From: Manduca sexta
Taxonomy: Eukaryota; Arthropoda; Insecta; Lepidoptera; Sphingidae
Assembly: GCF_014839805.1 (NCBI RefSeq)
Contig: NC_051129.1
Span: forward strand, 7,072,920 to 7,136,919
Direction: 5' to 3'
DNA: 64,000 nt
The translations under genes were made by a program, and so were the position numbers. How positions within the stretch are numbered: the first letter of the stretch is position 1; every line of letters starts with the position of its first letter. The notes beneath the pieces were generated by a model, which saw only the letters and a program-made list of their open reading frames with translations, ran no database searches and had not been told where the DNA came from. Of the stretch, positions 37,839-49,156 are shown piece by piece.

Positions 37839-38365
37839 ATATTAGGTATATCGTATTATATTTTTATACAGATCTGTAGTTATCGAACCAGGCTCATTTC
37901 ATTATTAAACAAAAACATAGCACTACTTATAATAACCGATTCTGTGCGATAACTTCCCTTCGAAACCAATACCTTATACTTTTGAATATAAAGGCATGTA
38001 GAGCTACTAATGTACAGAGACTCCTTGAAAAATACTAATTGGTCTTTACTCGATTTGAATATGATAGATGATATTGTTTACGGCGATGAGCTGTATAAGT
38101 ATTCTACTTTGCTTTTAAATTGATAATCCATAAGACCAACATCCGGAGAATAGTACCTAGAGTCTTTATTAATAATAATTATAAATATTTAAATAAGGTT
38201 ATCTAAAGTCTTTAAAACTGTACTAAAAGAATTAAAGTAAACTTTTAATAGCTATAATGGATTTGGAAGTGCTTAATTTTTAGGTAACAAAGTTATGGAA
38301 AATGCTCTGTCTATAAATTATCAGATACTTGTCCTGGTGGATATCATATATCACGTATTATGGTT

Positions 38366-38730
38366 TTCCATCGATATATATGTACTACGTACTAGATTTG
38401 GCGTTCCTAACATTCACTGTGTTCTACTGAATTGAACTGCAATCGATTCAAACTGAATTTAGTATGGTCAATATTGACAGCTTATGGTTGAGTACGGAGT
38501 GCCGATCATACTATAAGAACTATAGTTAAATGTAAACCTGGATATGAATAAAAAATATTAGTCAAATAAGTAAATTTGACTAAAATTTTTTATTTATTTC
38601 TTGTTCAATTGAATAAATAGATTATTACATTTTAGTTCAGATTTTAAACAAATAGTTTACATGGACATGTGTATCTATAGAATATACGTCAATGTTGTTT
38701 TCGAATAAACTCATTATGATTTAATATAAA
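38366..38730. repeat. Dispersed repeat, first copy
   Basis: CCATCGATATATATGTACTA, GGCGTTCCTAACA and a later block AAACAAATAGTTTACATGGAC recur in order at 42195-42630. Neither is present in copy A. The element type is unknown. Confidence 0.65.
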
Positions 38731-38852
38731 CAAATTAAGAAAGAAAGTCTTCGCTAATAAAGTTAAATATTAATTGCCAAATTGTGATGTTTGATTTGCT
38801 AACAATAAGTGACATGTCCGGTATGCTACAAAAAATCAAGTATTTACTTTTG

Positions 38853-39555
38853 AATTTATTTTGTTATTTATTTATTTTTTATTATTTATTTATTTATTTA
38901 CAGTATTATTATTTACTTACAATATTTGCTAGTAGCACCGAGACTAAGCTACGCTTGTATCTTGGGCTGCCACAATAAAAGTTACATTGTAAGTATTTAG
39001 CCGCAAGCAGAAAACTATGCAATTTATAGTACTTAACTATGAGCTAAATAATAATAAGTAATAATAATTAAAATGTAGAAATTAGGTGAACAAACAAATC
39101 AAACGATATACTGAAACAAGTTTAAAGGATAATATGATCAGTAGTAAGTTTCTGTACCAAGAGTGTGTTTGTGGAACGGAGTGTGGTCTATGTAGGATGA
39201 ATGAATGTTGTGATATGTGGTGAACGGTGGTGATGAACGATAGATACTTTGATAATGTAAGGAATTATTCTATTAATATGTTTGTGTACCTATTTATTAG
39301 GTTTTCTGTTTCAATGTAATCGAGGCGTTGGAGAAAATTCGTCAACTTTGTTTTTGCTTCGTGATTGGTGCAGCCTTTAAGGGAGCATTTAAAAGAGACA
39401 TTATTGTATTCGGATGGATGGCTGTGTATTGGGAACCTTTTTGCAAACGATGATTTAATAGATGGGAGTGGAATTCTAAAGGCACGTTTGGACTTGATTG
39501 CGTCATATAAAGGTGATTTTTTAGAGGAAAAAAACAAGAAAAAAGATTAAAGTTA
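38853..39555 (-). mobile_element. LINE 3' fragment with decayed polyprotein tail
   Basis: Absent from copy A. On the minus strand a frame at 39537-39265 has the look of a LINE ORF2 C-terminus (KSSFAKRFPIHSHPSEYN, then SFKCSLKG and a helical tail). It is followed by the family motif CCAAGATACAAGCGTAGC and an (AAAT)n tail. Related to 26963-27535. Confidence 0.6.
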
Positions 39556-39766
39556 AAATATTGTTTATCTAGAATTTTCCATAAGAGCTCAGACTCAATA
39601 ACAATTTACAAAAAACGGGGGACGTTCTCTGCATACATAAGAAGCCAGGGGCATCGAATGTTTGATACACATCCGTAGGTACTACATTGTATTCATGCAG
39701 TACATTTGAACATCAAGGAGTCTTTTAAGTACATTACACTAAATAAGGTGTGGTTGGCGCAGTCCG

Positions 39767-39803
39767 TATATAAGCCCACTAAGGATAACTGAGGAGCATT
39801 ACT
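39767..39803 (+). promoter_or_regulatory. Core promoter of the 39.8-kb peptide gene
   Basis: TATATAAG at 39767-39774, with an initiator-like ATTACTTG about 32 nt on. Orthologous to the copy A promoter at 26477. Confidence 0.75.
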
Positions 39804-39826
39804 TGTACAAGCAAGTAACTGCAAAA

Positions 39827-42022
39827 ATGTTCTTCAGAGTGGTAAGCTCTTTATAATGACATAGAATCGTACTAATATCATAAATGTGAAAGTTTGTGAG
39901 GATGGATGTATATATGTATTTATGCATGTCTGTATGTATGTTTGTTTGTTTGTCTTTCACGAAAAAGTATTGAACGAAATTGGATGAAACTTTACAGTAA
40001 TATTGGTTTTGTGTAATTTGGTCATAATATAACGATATCAAGTAAGTTGGAAAACATGCTATCTTAACGTACGCTGCCTGAACAGTTGGAGTTAGACAAA
40101 TATGATGTACCGTAGGAATGTTTACCTTAAATAGTTCTAAATATAAGTCCGGGACAGCATATATCTACCTTTTATGTGGAAGCCAGCCATAATAGTGAGC
40201 TATAAATAGAATTAAATCGAATACTTTTTTACAATACACATTTTAGAATATATATCAAATTCTTATCAAAATAAATACATTTATCGCTTTAAATATTTAA
40301 TGTAAGTAAACTTTGTCTTATACACTGAGTAATTTAGCCGAATGGTTTAAAAGTTATCACGATATGATTGACTTTAATGAACTGCCATAAAGTATATCGA
40401 TTTTCTCAAAATCTATAGAACGGATTTTTATGAAGTTTCGTATGGAGATAGTTGACTCTAGAAAGGTTATAGGCTATTTTCTATCACGGGAGAATATGAA
40501 CCGGGACTTTTATTATACAGGGGACTTGTATCCTGGAAAACTTATTCACGCGGGCGAAGCCGCGAGCAAAAGCTATTCTAACCATAGACGTTAAATAAAA
40601 ACATGTAAGTTTCGAACAAAATAAATAATAATAAAAAGTTATTTTAATTTGACATGCCATAATGCAACTAGACGAAGAGAATTTGTCGGGGCGGCAACAT
40701 TAAACTTTCAATTAGTCATACACCTACATACGACACATTCGTAATAAGCTACAAAATGAAAAAAAAAACTTAATACTAAAACTGAGATTTTTGGCGAAAA
40801 TATTAGTTATTCAAATTCAAATAAGTTTTGGCATAAGTTTAGCAGAGATAAAAACGAATATGTAGTTTCATCAATATAACCCTGCATACCTACTAATAAA
40901 AACATTGTTTCCTAAAAATCGTGATTACAGGCATAATGCCTTAAAGTGCATTGTACGTTCCGGCTGAATATGAAATGTACTTAATTCGAAAATTTACAAA
41001 CAAATATAATAAATATTGTTTCAAGGAATATATAGTCATTGATTAGGATTTTGATGCCATTTTATAATACTTATAAACTAAAATTAAATATATACCTAAA
41101 TGTTTATTTTAATCTATTTTTGCTTTAAAAATGCAGCTTTTATGTGTTAGGGAAAAACGATGGCAGTAAATTTTTACGATGTTCGCGTACATCGTTGCGA
41201 AAAACCGACATTATGAAATTAGCTAGGCATTAGTTAAATTATTCTATATTATTTAATTATTACAAATAAATTTATAAAAATAATAATAGATACAAATAAT
41301 TATTGTAGTCCAGAAAGATTAAATTATTTTATGATATTTATTTAACTAGATAATGTGTTATAATAAAACTTCTTTCAATGTATTAAATAACTTTTTTTAT
41401 TATTAGTGTCGTTTTTTGTACAAAAATAAAATAACGCGAAGATAATTTTTTTTGGCAATTTTTTATCTTGTTACGCTAAAAAAGTATAACTTCTTACGTG
41501 CGTTAATAGGTACACATACACCCTTTTTAAATGTATAGACGTATCTGGCGTCAATTACATATGCTTTAAACAAAAAATGAAAGAATTTTCGTCAATATAA
41601 ATTAATGTTCGTTTCATACATTTTTAATACGCTAACATTACATTTAGACGGTATTAAAAAGCAATGATTTACGATATAAATATACTATAACGATGTAGAC
41701 GTACGTAAAAATTAAACTAATATTTGAATAGTTTTGTTAACGGAAGATAAAGGGAGCATATTCTTTAATTTAATCTTCAGAGATAATATTATGTACATAT
41801 ATGGATTTTGCACTAGATGTGAATTTAAATTTACTTTCACTATTCCAGCTCGCTTTCTTCGTCCTGGTGGCTGTGGCTTTCGCCAACGCCAAGCCTACGC
41901 TGCTCTTCCCGGGCATATACTATCCAGACGTTCCCATCGTGATAACGATCCCTCCGGCCGACCACTCCGTGCACCACGATGCCCACCAACCTAATAGTTA
42001 CACTATTTACCACGTACGTTAA
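39827..42022 (+). CDS. His-enriched secreted peptide, diverged copy B, 62 aa
   Basis: Exon 1 codes MFFRV (39827-39841), followed by donor GTAAGC. Exon 2 runs from 41849 (after TATTCCAG) to TAA at 42020-42022, in phase 0. The signal core LAFFVLVAVAFAN is almost the same as in the 26.5-kb gene. Exon 2 has the same length (57 residues), and the end YHVR matches YYVR. In between, the AYS/SAP repeats are replaced by TLLFPGIYYPDVPIVI and then HSVHHDAHQ, with Tyr codons changed to His (TAC to CAC). The promoter, both splice sites and the 3' flank are conserved, so it looks functional. The intron holds a Helitron. A metal-binding or pH-sensitive role for the His cluster is only a guess. Confidence 0.8.
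39867..40576 (+). mobile_element. Helitron in the intron of the 39.8-kb gene
   Basis: It begins A|TCGTACTAATATC only 25 nt after the donor site and ends with the GCGGGCGAAGCCGCG foldback and CTAT (atypical for CTRR). Homology to copy A resumes immediately after it (ATTCTAACCATAGACG). Confidence 0.75.
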
Positions 42023-42194
42023 TACAAATTACTTCGTACTCCGCTTCAACATGCCTAATGATTTAATATACATTTGAACTGAATTTTTCTTTTTATTATT
42101 TCTTGATATGTGATCATATCTTTGGATCATCCGATAATTTACACAGATTTATTATTACAGGTAATTTTACTTTTTTGTTTATATTCATAGGCTA

Positions 42195-42630
42195 CCTCCA
42201 TCGATGTATATGTGCTAACTACTACTACTACTATCTAGTAAGCTAGATCTGGCGTTCCGAACACTCATTGTGTTCGACTCAACTGTACTGCCATCCGTAC
42301 ACTTGACTAAGGTTTTAACATTGGTTATGTACTGAACGGCGCTTATGATATAAGAATTCTAGTCTAAGTATAAACTTGGATATAAATAATACTTATTAGT
42401 CAATTAAGTAAAATTATTGGTTCTTCAATATAATAAATAGGTTATAATAGTGACGTTTTGGTTGCCATTTTACTTATGCTCTATGTAAAGCGCTTCACCA
42501 CTGCATGCTTAAAAAGTTTGGTGAGACGATTGATGTTTTAGCGCTGCAGTGAACTTTAGTACTAACTTCAGATTTTGAACAAATAGTTTATATGGACGTT
42601 CGTGTCTATAGAATAGAATATACATCAATT
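42195..42630. repeat. Dispersed repeat, second copy
   Basis: Second copy of the repeat at 38366-38730, same orientation, containing a (CTA)n tract near 42225. Confidence 0.65.
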
Positions 42631-43221
42631 GGATGGGATGGGATAGCCAATATAATATATTAATTTAATGAATGTATTACATTGGCTATTCCATTAAAAA
42701 CAGAAAATAAAATTAATTTATTTTCTTGTAAAAAAAATTATAATAACTATAAGTATAGTATATTCATGGTAGGTACTTCCATAATGTTCGCGCTTCTTAC
42801 CTGTTTTTACCCGAGTGTTATAGAAAGAAGGTAAATTAGCATTGTACCCTTCTACATTCACGATACGAATCAACAATAAGCCACGAAAATAAAGATATCT
42901 ATTAGATACTTAGCTATTATATATAGGTACTTACCTATTGTACGAGTAAATAGCGAGGGTGCAATGTGTAATTAATAAGAGAGTATTGAGTTTTGATAAC
43001 TTATTTAATGTCTCTCACCAATTAATGTTTGCAAATGTTCGTCACTCTTAAAGTTAAGGTTTAATGTTAAGTTAATGTTCAATGTTAAGATAACGTTAGA
43101 TTAATGTTAAGATACCGAGGACTGAACCCGACTGCCCCGGTAATCGGTTGTTTTACAACTACAGCGCTATTGCCAAATACAATTTTTTACGTAAATGCGC
43201 CGCATCCATTTATGCTAACTA

Positions 43222-43250
43222 AGGTGTTCGGTTATATTACCCGAACACCT
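43222..43250. repeat. Perfect 10-bp hairpin, copy B only
   Basis: AGGTGTTCGG (43222-43231) and CCGAACACCT (43241-43250) with a 9-nt loop. Copy A has ACCTGTTATAAC at the matching place and no second arm. Confidence 0.75.
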
Positions 43251-44413
43251 ATTATAACAACATAAGAAATATTCATAAAAGATCCACAACAGATAATTTA
43301 TATCTGTATCATATTATGAAACATAGACAACAAATTAACTATTTTGTTTCATTTTAAAATTACCTATCGTAATGGTATCTCATTTCCATAATATCAAGAA
43401 AGCTCGTTGTCAAATTCTTGTTTTTTATTTCCATTCATACCTATATCGTAATCGATTTCATAGTTAAATAAAAAAAAAATAACCCATGCTCACTTTAAAT
43501 ATAAATAGATATTTCAAATTCACATAAATCCGTTCTTTTTACTCCCAAAGGGGTAGGTACAGACGCAGTTTATGCTATCATACTTCGCCTATTTCGTCGC
43601 ATGATATGATAGCAGACTAGCATATCGCCATATCAGACAAAAAGTTTAATTCTGAGCAGTCTTTAAGGATATTTATGATTAAGAATATAATTATACAAAT
43701 TATGTTTTCTTGACCTAGGAATCGATTCTGGAATGTTGTGACTGGTCCGAAAGAAACAAGCTACCACCCTAACGTTCGTCCAAGCGACGAGATTAATAAT
43801 ATCATTACAATTTCGACAATAGGTAGGAATATTCTAGAAAACAACCATTTCCATAGGCTGACTAATATTCACAGTGTACATTGTATTTTATTGACCAAAT
43901 TATCCATTATGTCAGTAAATGTAATACAAATTAACAAAGGATCAAACACATCCTTACAGAGAAATCGTCAATGTCACACGCAGAAATTGGTGGAGGTAGT
44001 AACTATTGTTGGACTGAAATTAAGTTAATACATTCTAACGACGCTGCGCAGTATGAAAATAATTAAAATTAAATTTGGCATACATATAGATCCTAGACAG
44101 ACCAAGTTCTGAATTAAATGGTGATTAAAAATACCAATATAATTTCGAAATAATGTTACACTTTTATTTTTTTCATACAGCTATAAAAGAAAATAAAAAA
44201 AATGCACATCTATGGCACTTTAGTTTTGGATTGGTCTACAATTGATAAAAAAAAACATTTTATTCCTTGTACGATTAATATTCGAATAGCATACATAAAC
44301 TCGGTTAAAGTACAAGTAAGAGTTGACAGCTTGTATAGTTATAAATGCAATATTCAATGCGCGTAATAACATAATGGATAACTTCGTAGCTATAATAATG
44401 ATATTACGCGCAA

Positions 44414-45358
44414 GTTCAGGATCAGAGAACAAGACCAATTCCACTCCGTCTCGGAGTGAGACAGGGAGATGTAAGATCTCTAAAACTGTTCACCAACGCG
44501 ATGGAGGACGTCTTCAAGACTCTGGACTTGACTGCACGAGGCGTCAACGTCAATGGAGAGCGCATCTAACATCTTCGTTTCGCAGACGATATAGAAGTCT
44601 TTGCAGAGACGCTGGAAGAGCTTAGCGGAATACTGAACGACCTAGGTGGGTCCACTCGGCGGGTCGGTCTCGGCATGAACTTGGACAAAACCAAGGTCAT
44701 GTTCAATGAACATGTCGTGTCGGGACCGATATCTGTCGACGGCATCCCCCTCGAGGTTGTGCAGGATTACGTTTACCTTGGCCAGGCTATCCAACTAGGC
44801 CGGCACAACTTTGAGAGGGAGGCTGATAGGAGGATTCGGTTGGGCTGGGCAGCATTCGGCAGGCTTCGTCGGGTCTTTCTGTCGGCGATTCCACAAGGCT
44901 TGAAGACGAAAGTCTTCGAACATTGCGTCCTCCGGTGATGACGTATGGTGCCGAGACGTGGACACTGACGGTGGGGCTAGTCCACAAATTTAAGGACGCG
45001 CACCGGGCGATGGAGCGACCTATGCTAGGTGTCTCTCTCGCGGATAAAATCAGAAATGAGGTTATCCGTGAGAAAACCAAAGTAACGAATATAGCTCGGA
45101 GAATACGCCAGCTGAAGTGGGAGTGGGCTGGCCATATGTGTCGTAGGAGCGATGGCCGCTGAGGCAGATGAGTCCTGGAGTGGAGACCGCATCTCGGTAA
45201 GCGTAGCGTAGGACGACCTCCGACCCGCTGGTCCGACGACATACGCAGGATCGCCGATGGACGCTGGATGAGGAGAGCGGAGGACCGAGCAACGTGGCGC
45301 GCTCTAGGGGAGGCCTATGTTCAGCAGTGGACAGTTGTAGGCTGCTGAGATGAGATGA
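44414..45358 (+). mobile_element. 5'-truncated RTE-type LINE with GCGCAA target duplication
   Basis: GCGCAA flanks it at 44408-44413 and 45359-45364, and copy A has the uninterrupted site (about 30320). Translation shows reverse transcriptase pieces: RGVRQGD, the catalytic box LRFADDI (FADD at 44579-44590) and MNLDKTKVM. The RTE-typical C-terminal region follows (YGAETWTL, WAGHMCRR, GRPPTRWSDDIRR). It is dead: a stop precedes the catalytic box, there is a frameshift near 44930, and TGA replaces a Trp codon near 45160. It ends in an ATGAG-repeat tail as RTE elements do. It inserted after the duplication. Confidence 0.9.
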
Positions 45359-45364
45359 GCGCAA

Positions 45365-46805
45365 TAGCTAATCAATTATTTTTTTCCACATCTATTCCCC
45401 TATCGTATTTACTAATGTGTAATACGATTACGTACTGGTGTCCAAAGTTGTGCGAGGTATTTAAATTGTGCAAAGTTATGTGCGAAGATACAGAAGCTGC
45501 CAAGCGATATTTTCTGTTAATGCTTTTACATCCGATCTGAGTGAAGTAATACCGGAAAAATTAAGTTATAATCATTGATACTAATTCTATATTTTATGGA
45601 TACTGGCGTATACGCCATATACAGGTCAGGCGTCTTTTAGCCAGTTTGCATGGAAAGGGAGCTTTGCGCATTGCTATATATTATACAAACACATAGTGAC
45701 GACAATAAATATTCAGTGGTATTTTTAGGCATGTAAAATTGTACTACGTTATACAGTACTATATTTTCAACCAATCTCAATAATCAACATTTACAAATTG
45801 CGCCTTGCTAGGCCATACGACGCATTTTTTATTATTGGAAGTGTTAATGGAAGCGAGATTGTTTTAACGCTCCACATAAAGAATTAAAGTATATTTAATT
45901 TAATAGAACATTTTCACCAAATAGTAATAATATTACATCAGTAAAATATCAATATCATACAGTAAAATAGTACTTCTATACTCTTTGAAATATCATTTTA
46001 CCTATGTATGCTTGATAGAAAATATCAAAGTAACATATTCGTATCTTTATCTTAATTGAATAGGGTTCAATATATCACGTTTAATTTCATGTGACATTTA
46101 TAAGAACTTCCGTAATGCTTATTATAATGCGATAGTGATTGATCTCGTACACGAAATTAATCTTAACTGTGGCTTGTATGGCAACTACCGTAACCAGTAA
46201 GTAATATTTGAATTTCTACAGAAAATAATCTCAATAAAATAATTTTAAAATTGAATTCGATGAGAGCAAATATTATGATAGTAAAGTCAAACTAAATAAA
46301 CAACACAATGAGAAGGCAATAATGCAAAGATAATGGGAAAGTGATCAAATTATTTTTATAATGAAATGTTTTTTTTTATTTCTAATATAAGATAAAACAT
46401 CAGTTATTTTTAACCTTTTTATAGCAATCGTTGCTTTGGCATAAAAAGAAATACATTGTTATAACCAGCTACGATAGATTTTCCCAATTATGGATACATA
46501 TATCGAACAAGTAGATATTAATAAAATAGATTATAATCACTAGCCTCACAATATGCAAGTTATCAAATACGATTATACGTATTCAAATAGACTAAGAGGT
46601 GATTTAATCTGGAGCATTCGATGACATTTTGTCAACACATGTTTTGGATTAGCCTTTTAACTGAAATTGATCTAAGTATGTGCCACAACCAGGCCATAGC
46701 TAAAATGCCATTCTACAATTGCTAACGCTAACATTATATGAGAGAATTACGTATCCTAGCGTTAGACTTAACGATAGCATATCCTTAATTTTCATCTGTT
46801 TTATC
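45365..46805. other. End of copy B and unique DNA, no gene
   Basis: Alignable to 30.35-32.39 kb in blocks up to about 46440; beyond that AT-rich and featureless. Confidence 0.5.
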
Positions 46806-46917
46806 AGCGTTGCCAGCGTGTTGGACTAAGGCCTAATCCCTCTCAGTAGTAGAGGAGACCTGTGCCCAGCAGTGGGACAGTATACAATACAGGGCTGATA
46901 TTATATTATTATTGTTA
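46806..46917 (+). mobile_element. 5'-truncated SINE
   Basis: TTGGACTAAGGCCTAATCCC through ATACAGGGCTGATATT and an (ATT)n-like tail match the 3' third of the SINE at 56438-56771. Confidence 0.8.
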
Positions 46918-47953
46918 GCGTTGTAATAAAAAGTAGTGAATGTCTTAATCCAGGGCATGATCTATCCGTGAGCCAACTTTCATCTAAATTCATTCAGCTT
47001 TTTCTGAGACTATTTCTAATAAATATCAAAACAACCAAACATTGAAACATTTCATAAATTTTTGCATTTATAATATTAGTAAGAAGTAAGATAAGATGAG
47101 ATTTTTCTATTATTCTACTATTCCACAGGTCGCGGCGCGGTACAGCGCTCGCAGTTACATTATAGTATTCATTTATAAGCTATCCCGTTGCATTGGGGCA
47201 TGCATGGCTTGCCTGTCTGTAATCATTCAACACCCACATAAGAACCATGAATTAAAAAATGGTAGTAATTTCCCTACTATCTTCGTCATGTAAATTAGTT
47301 CATTCACAAACATAAATGACACTCTATGTATGGCTGAACGACTTTATTTACTCGTCATCATACAACCATTGACCTATAAACTATAAAGAATGAATTCATG
47401 CCAGATGAAATATGCAGCAATAAACTATCTATTTTGCAATAAAACATTGGACTTTGCATATGTGAATATAGAATAGTTATTCCATAGCTTACTTTATATT
47501 TATATATTAAATATTATATTTCATATGTGTTGCACAAAATTAAGCTCGATACAAGTCGTGGCAATGTGCTGTCTCATTCATATTCATAACATTTACTAGG
47601 AAACAGCTGTTTTTTGCGTACTATATCCATAATGGCGTAAAACTAATGGCTATTACTACATTACTAAACTATTCATTTAACTTAAATAGACAGTAATTTA
47701 AAAAAATGTTTGAAAGCCATTATTATTTTATGCAATAATTTAACAGCATTAAACCACATTTCCGTAATAAATAATCTCAAATTATGTAAATATTGTCTTA
47801 TGAGTCATATATTAGAATTTTGATTATCTAATGAAATTGACGAGTTTGATTAAGTCTAGTGCATAATAACAATGTTGTTGCCCTTGGGAGCGCATTAGCA
47901 TCTATCTCCATCGGATGTGAAGAAAAGGATGAAACTAGTCGGCCATGCAAATA

Positions 47954-48220
47954 CATACATACATACATAACATCACGCATTTTATCCCCGAAGGGGTATG
48001 CAGAGGCGCAACTAGGGCACCCACTTTTCGCTAAATATGTTCCGTCCCATGATGTGATAGGGGGCGAGCCTATCGCCATATCGGGCACAAATTCCAGACT
48101 CCGGGCTGATACTGAGCAGAAAAACCCAAATATCACTTTGCCCGACCCGGGATTCGAACCCAGGACCTCAGAGCGCTATTGTACCGGACATGCAATACAA
48201 CTACGCCACTGAGACAGTCA
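47954..48220 (-). mobile_element. Complete tRNA-derived SINE, 12-bp target duplication
   Basis: GCCATGCAAATA flanks it at 47942-47953 and 48221-48232. On the minus strand it starts with a tRNA-like head, including TGGCGTAGTTG (A box) and GGTTCGAATCC (B box), and ends in (ATGT)n. The overlapping frames at 47828-48136 and 47859-48212 are artefacts. Confidence 0.9.
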
Positions 48221-48239
48221 GCCATGCAAATATATCTCA

Positions 48240-49156
48240 TTAATACATGCATACGCCTGTATTCTCAACGAGGTATTTTGGCGTATTGTTAAAGTACTTC
48301 CTACTAAAGTTTTACATTGATATGAAAGCATTTACGGCAATATTGAAACTTTCGTCACGAACAATTGACTTGTCAAACTTTGTGGGGAGAATTTTATATA
48401 TAAAATTTTATTGCTGCTGTGGAGATCAAATTTGGATTTTACCGGTTTCAATCTCAATACAATTCGACATAAACGCGAAATTATTTAATATTTTATAGCA
48501 GGAATTGGTTAACTAAGAATATTAACTATTAAGAATATTAGCATAAACCTTAAGGACATTGGCATCTTCCAAAGTATTCTCTCAGAGCCTCAATCTGACG
48601 CAGCTGTCCTTTTATATACTAAGTTGTAATTAATTTAAAATGATTTGTACTATTGTTTCTTTTACTATGGGGCTGGCATAGTCTCCTAAGAGACTCAAAG
48701 CCTCTAAACAAATAAAGAGAAAAAAAAAAGAATATTAACTAAGTATACCAAAACATTACAATTTACAACATTACAACTATTTAGCATTTGGACAAAAGAC
48801 CTAATTAATTGCAATAATTACATAATATATAACAGTAATATTTTAATAATTATAAAACTCAAGTTCATTACAAAGTTATTTTCTTAGTTTAGTACATTTA
48901 ATTAAATCAACAAATTATTATGGCTATGCAACATACTTCGTTTTTAACATTAACCCCCTATTAATAGACAATAAATTTTGTTTCATTAATATTTAGAATT
49001 CTATTAATGCTCTATGTAGTCTGTTATAATTTGGTTTTGGGTGATCCAAGTGTTATATTAAATATCCGGCTTAAAATAAATAAAACTCAATAATAATTGA
49101 AGACAATTATATTATTAGCAAAACATAAAATCTGTATACAATGCAATTATAATAAT
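48240..49156. other. No gene seen
   Basis: AT-rich. The frame at 48247-48498 lacks supporting signals. Confidence 0.5.

Larger units (their letters stand above)
32517..46440. repeat. Tandem segmental duplication, copy B
   Basis: Direct repeat of 22.1-32.4 kb, longer because of copy-specific insertions (Helitrons 33.0-35.9, SINE 37.5, LINE 38.9, Helitron 39.9, RTE 44.4). Homology is seen last at AGCAATCGT (32392 in A, 46432 in B). Confidence 0.95.

Noticed and set aside
47859..48212. 117-codon frame
   Set aside because: Entirely within a SINE with clear target duplications; the same holds for the frame at 47828-48136.
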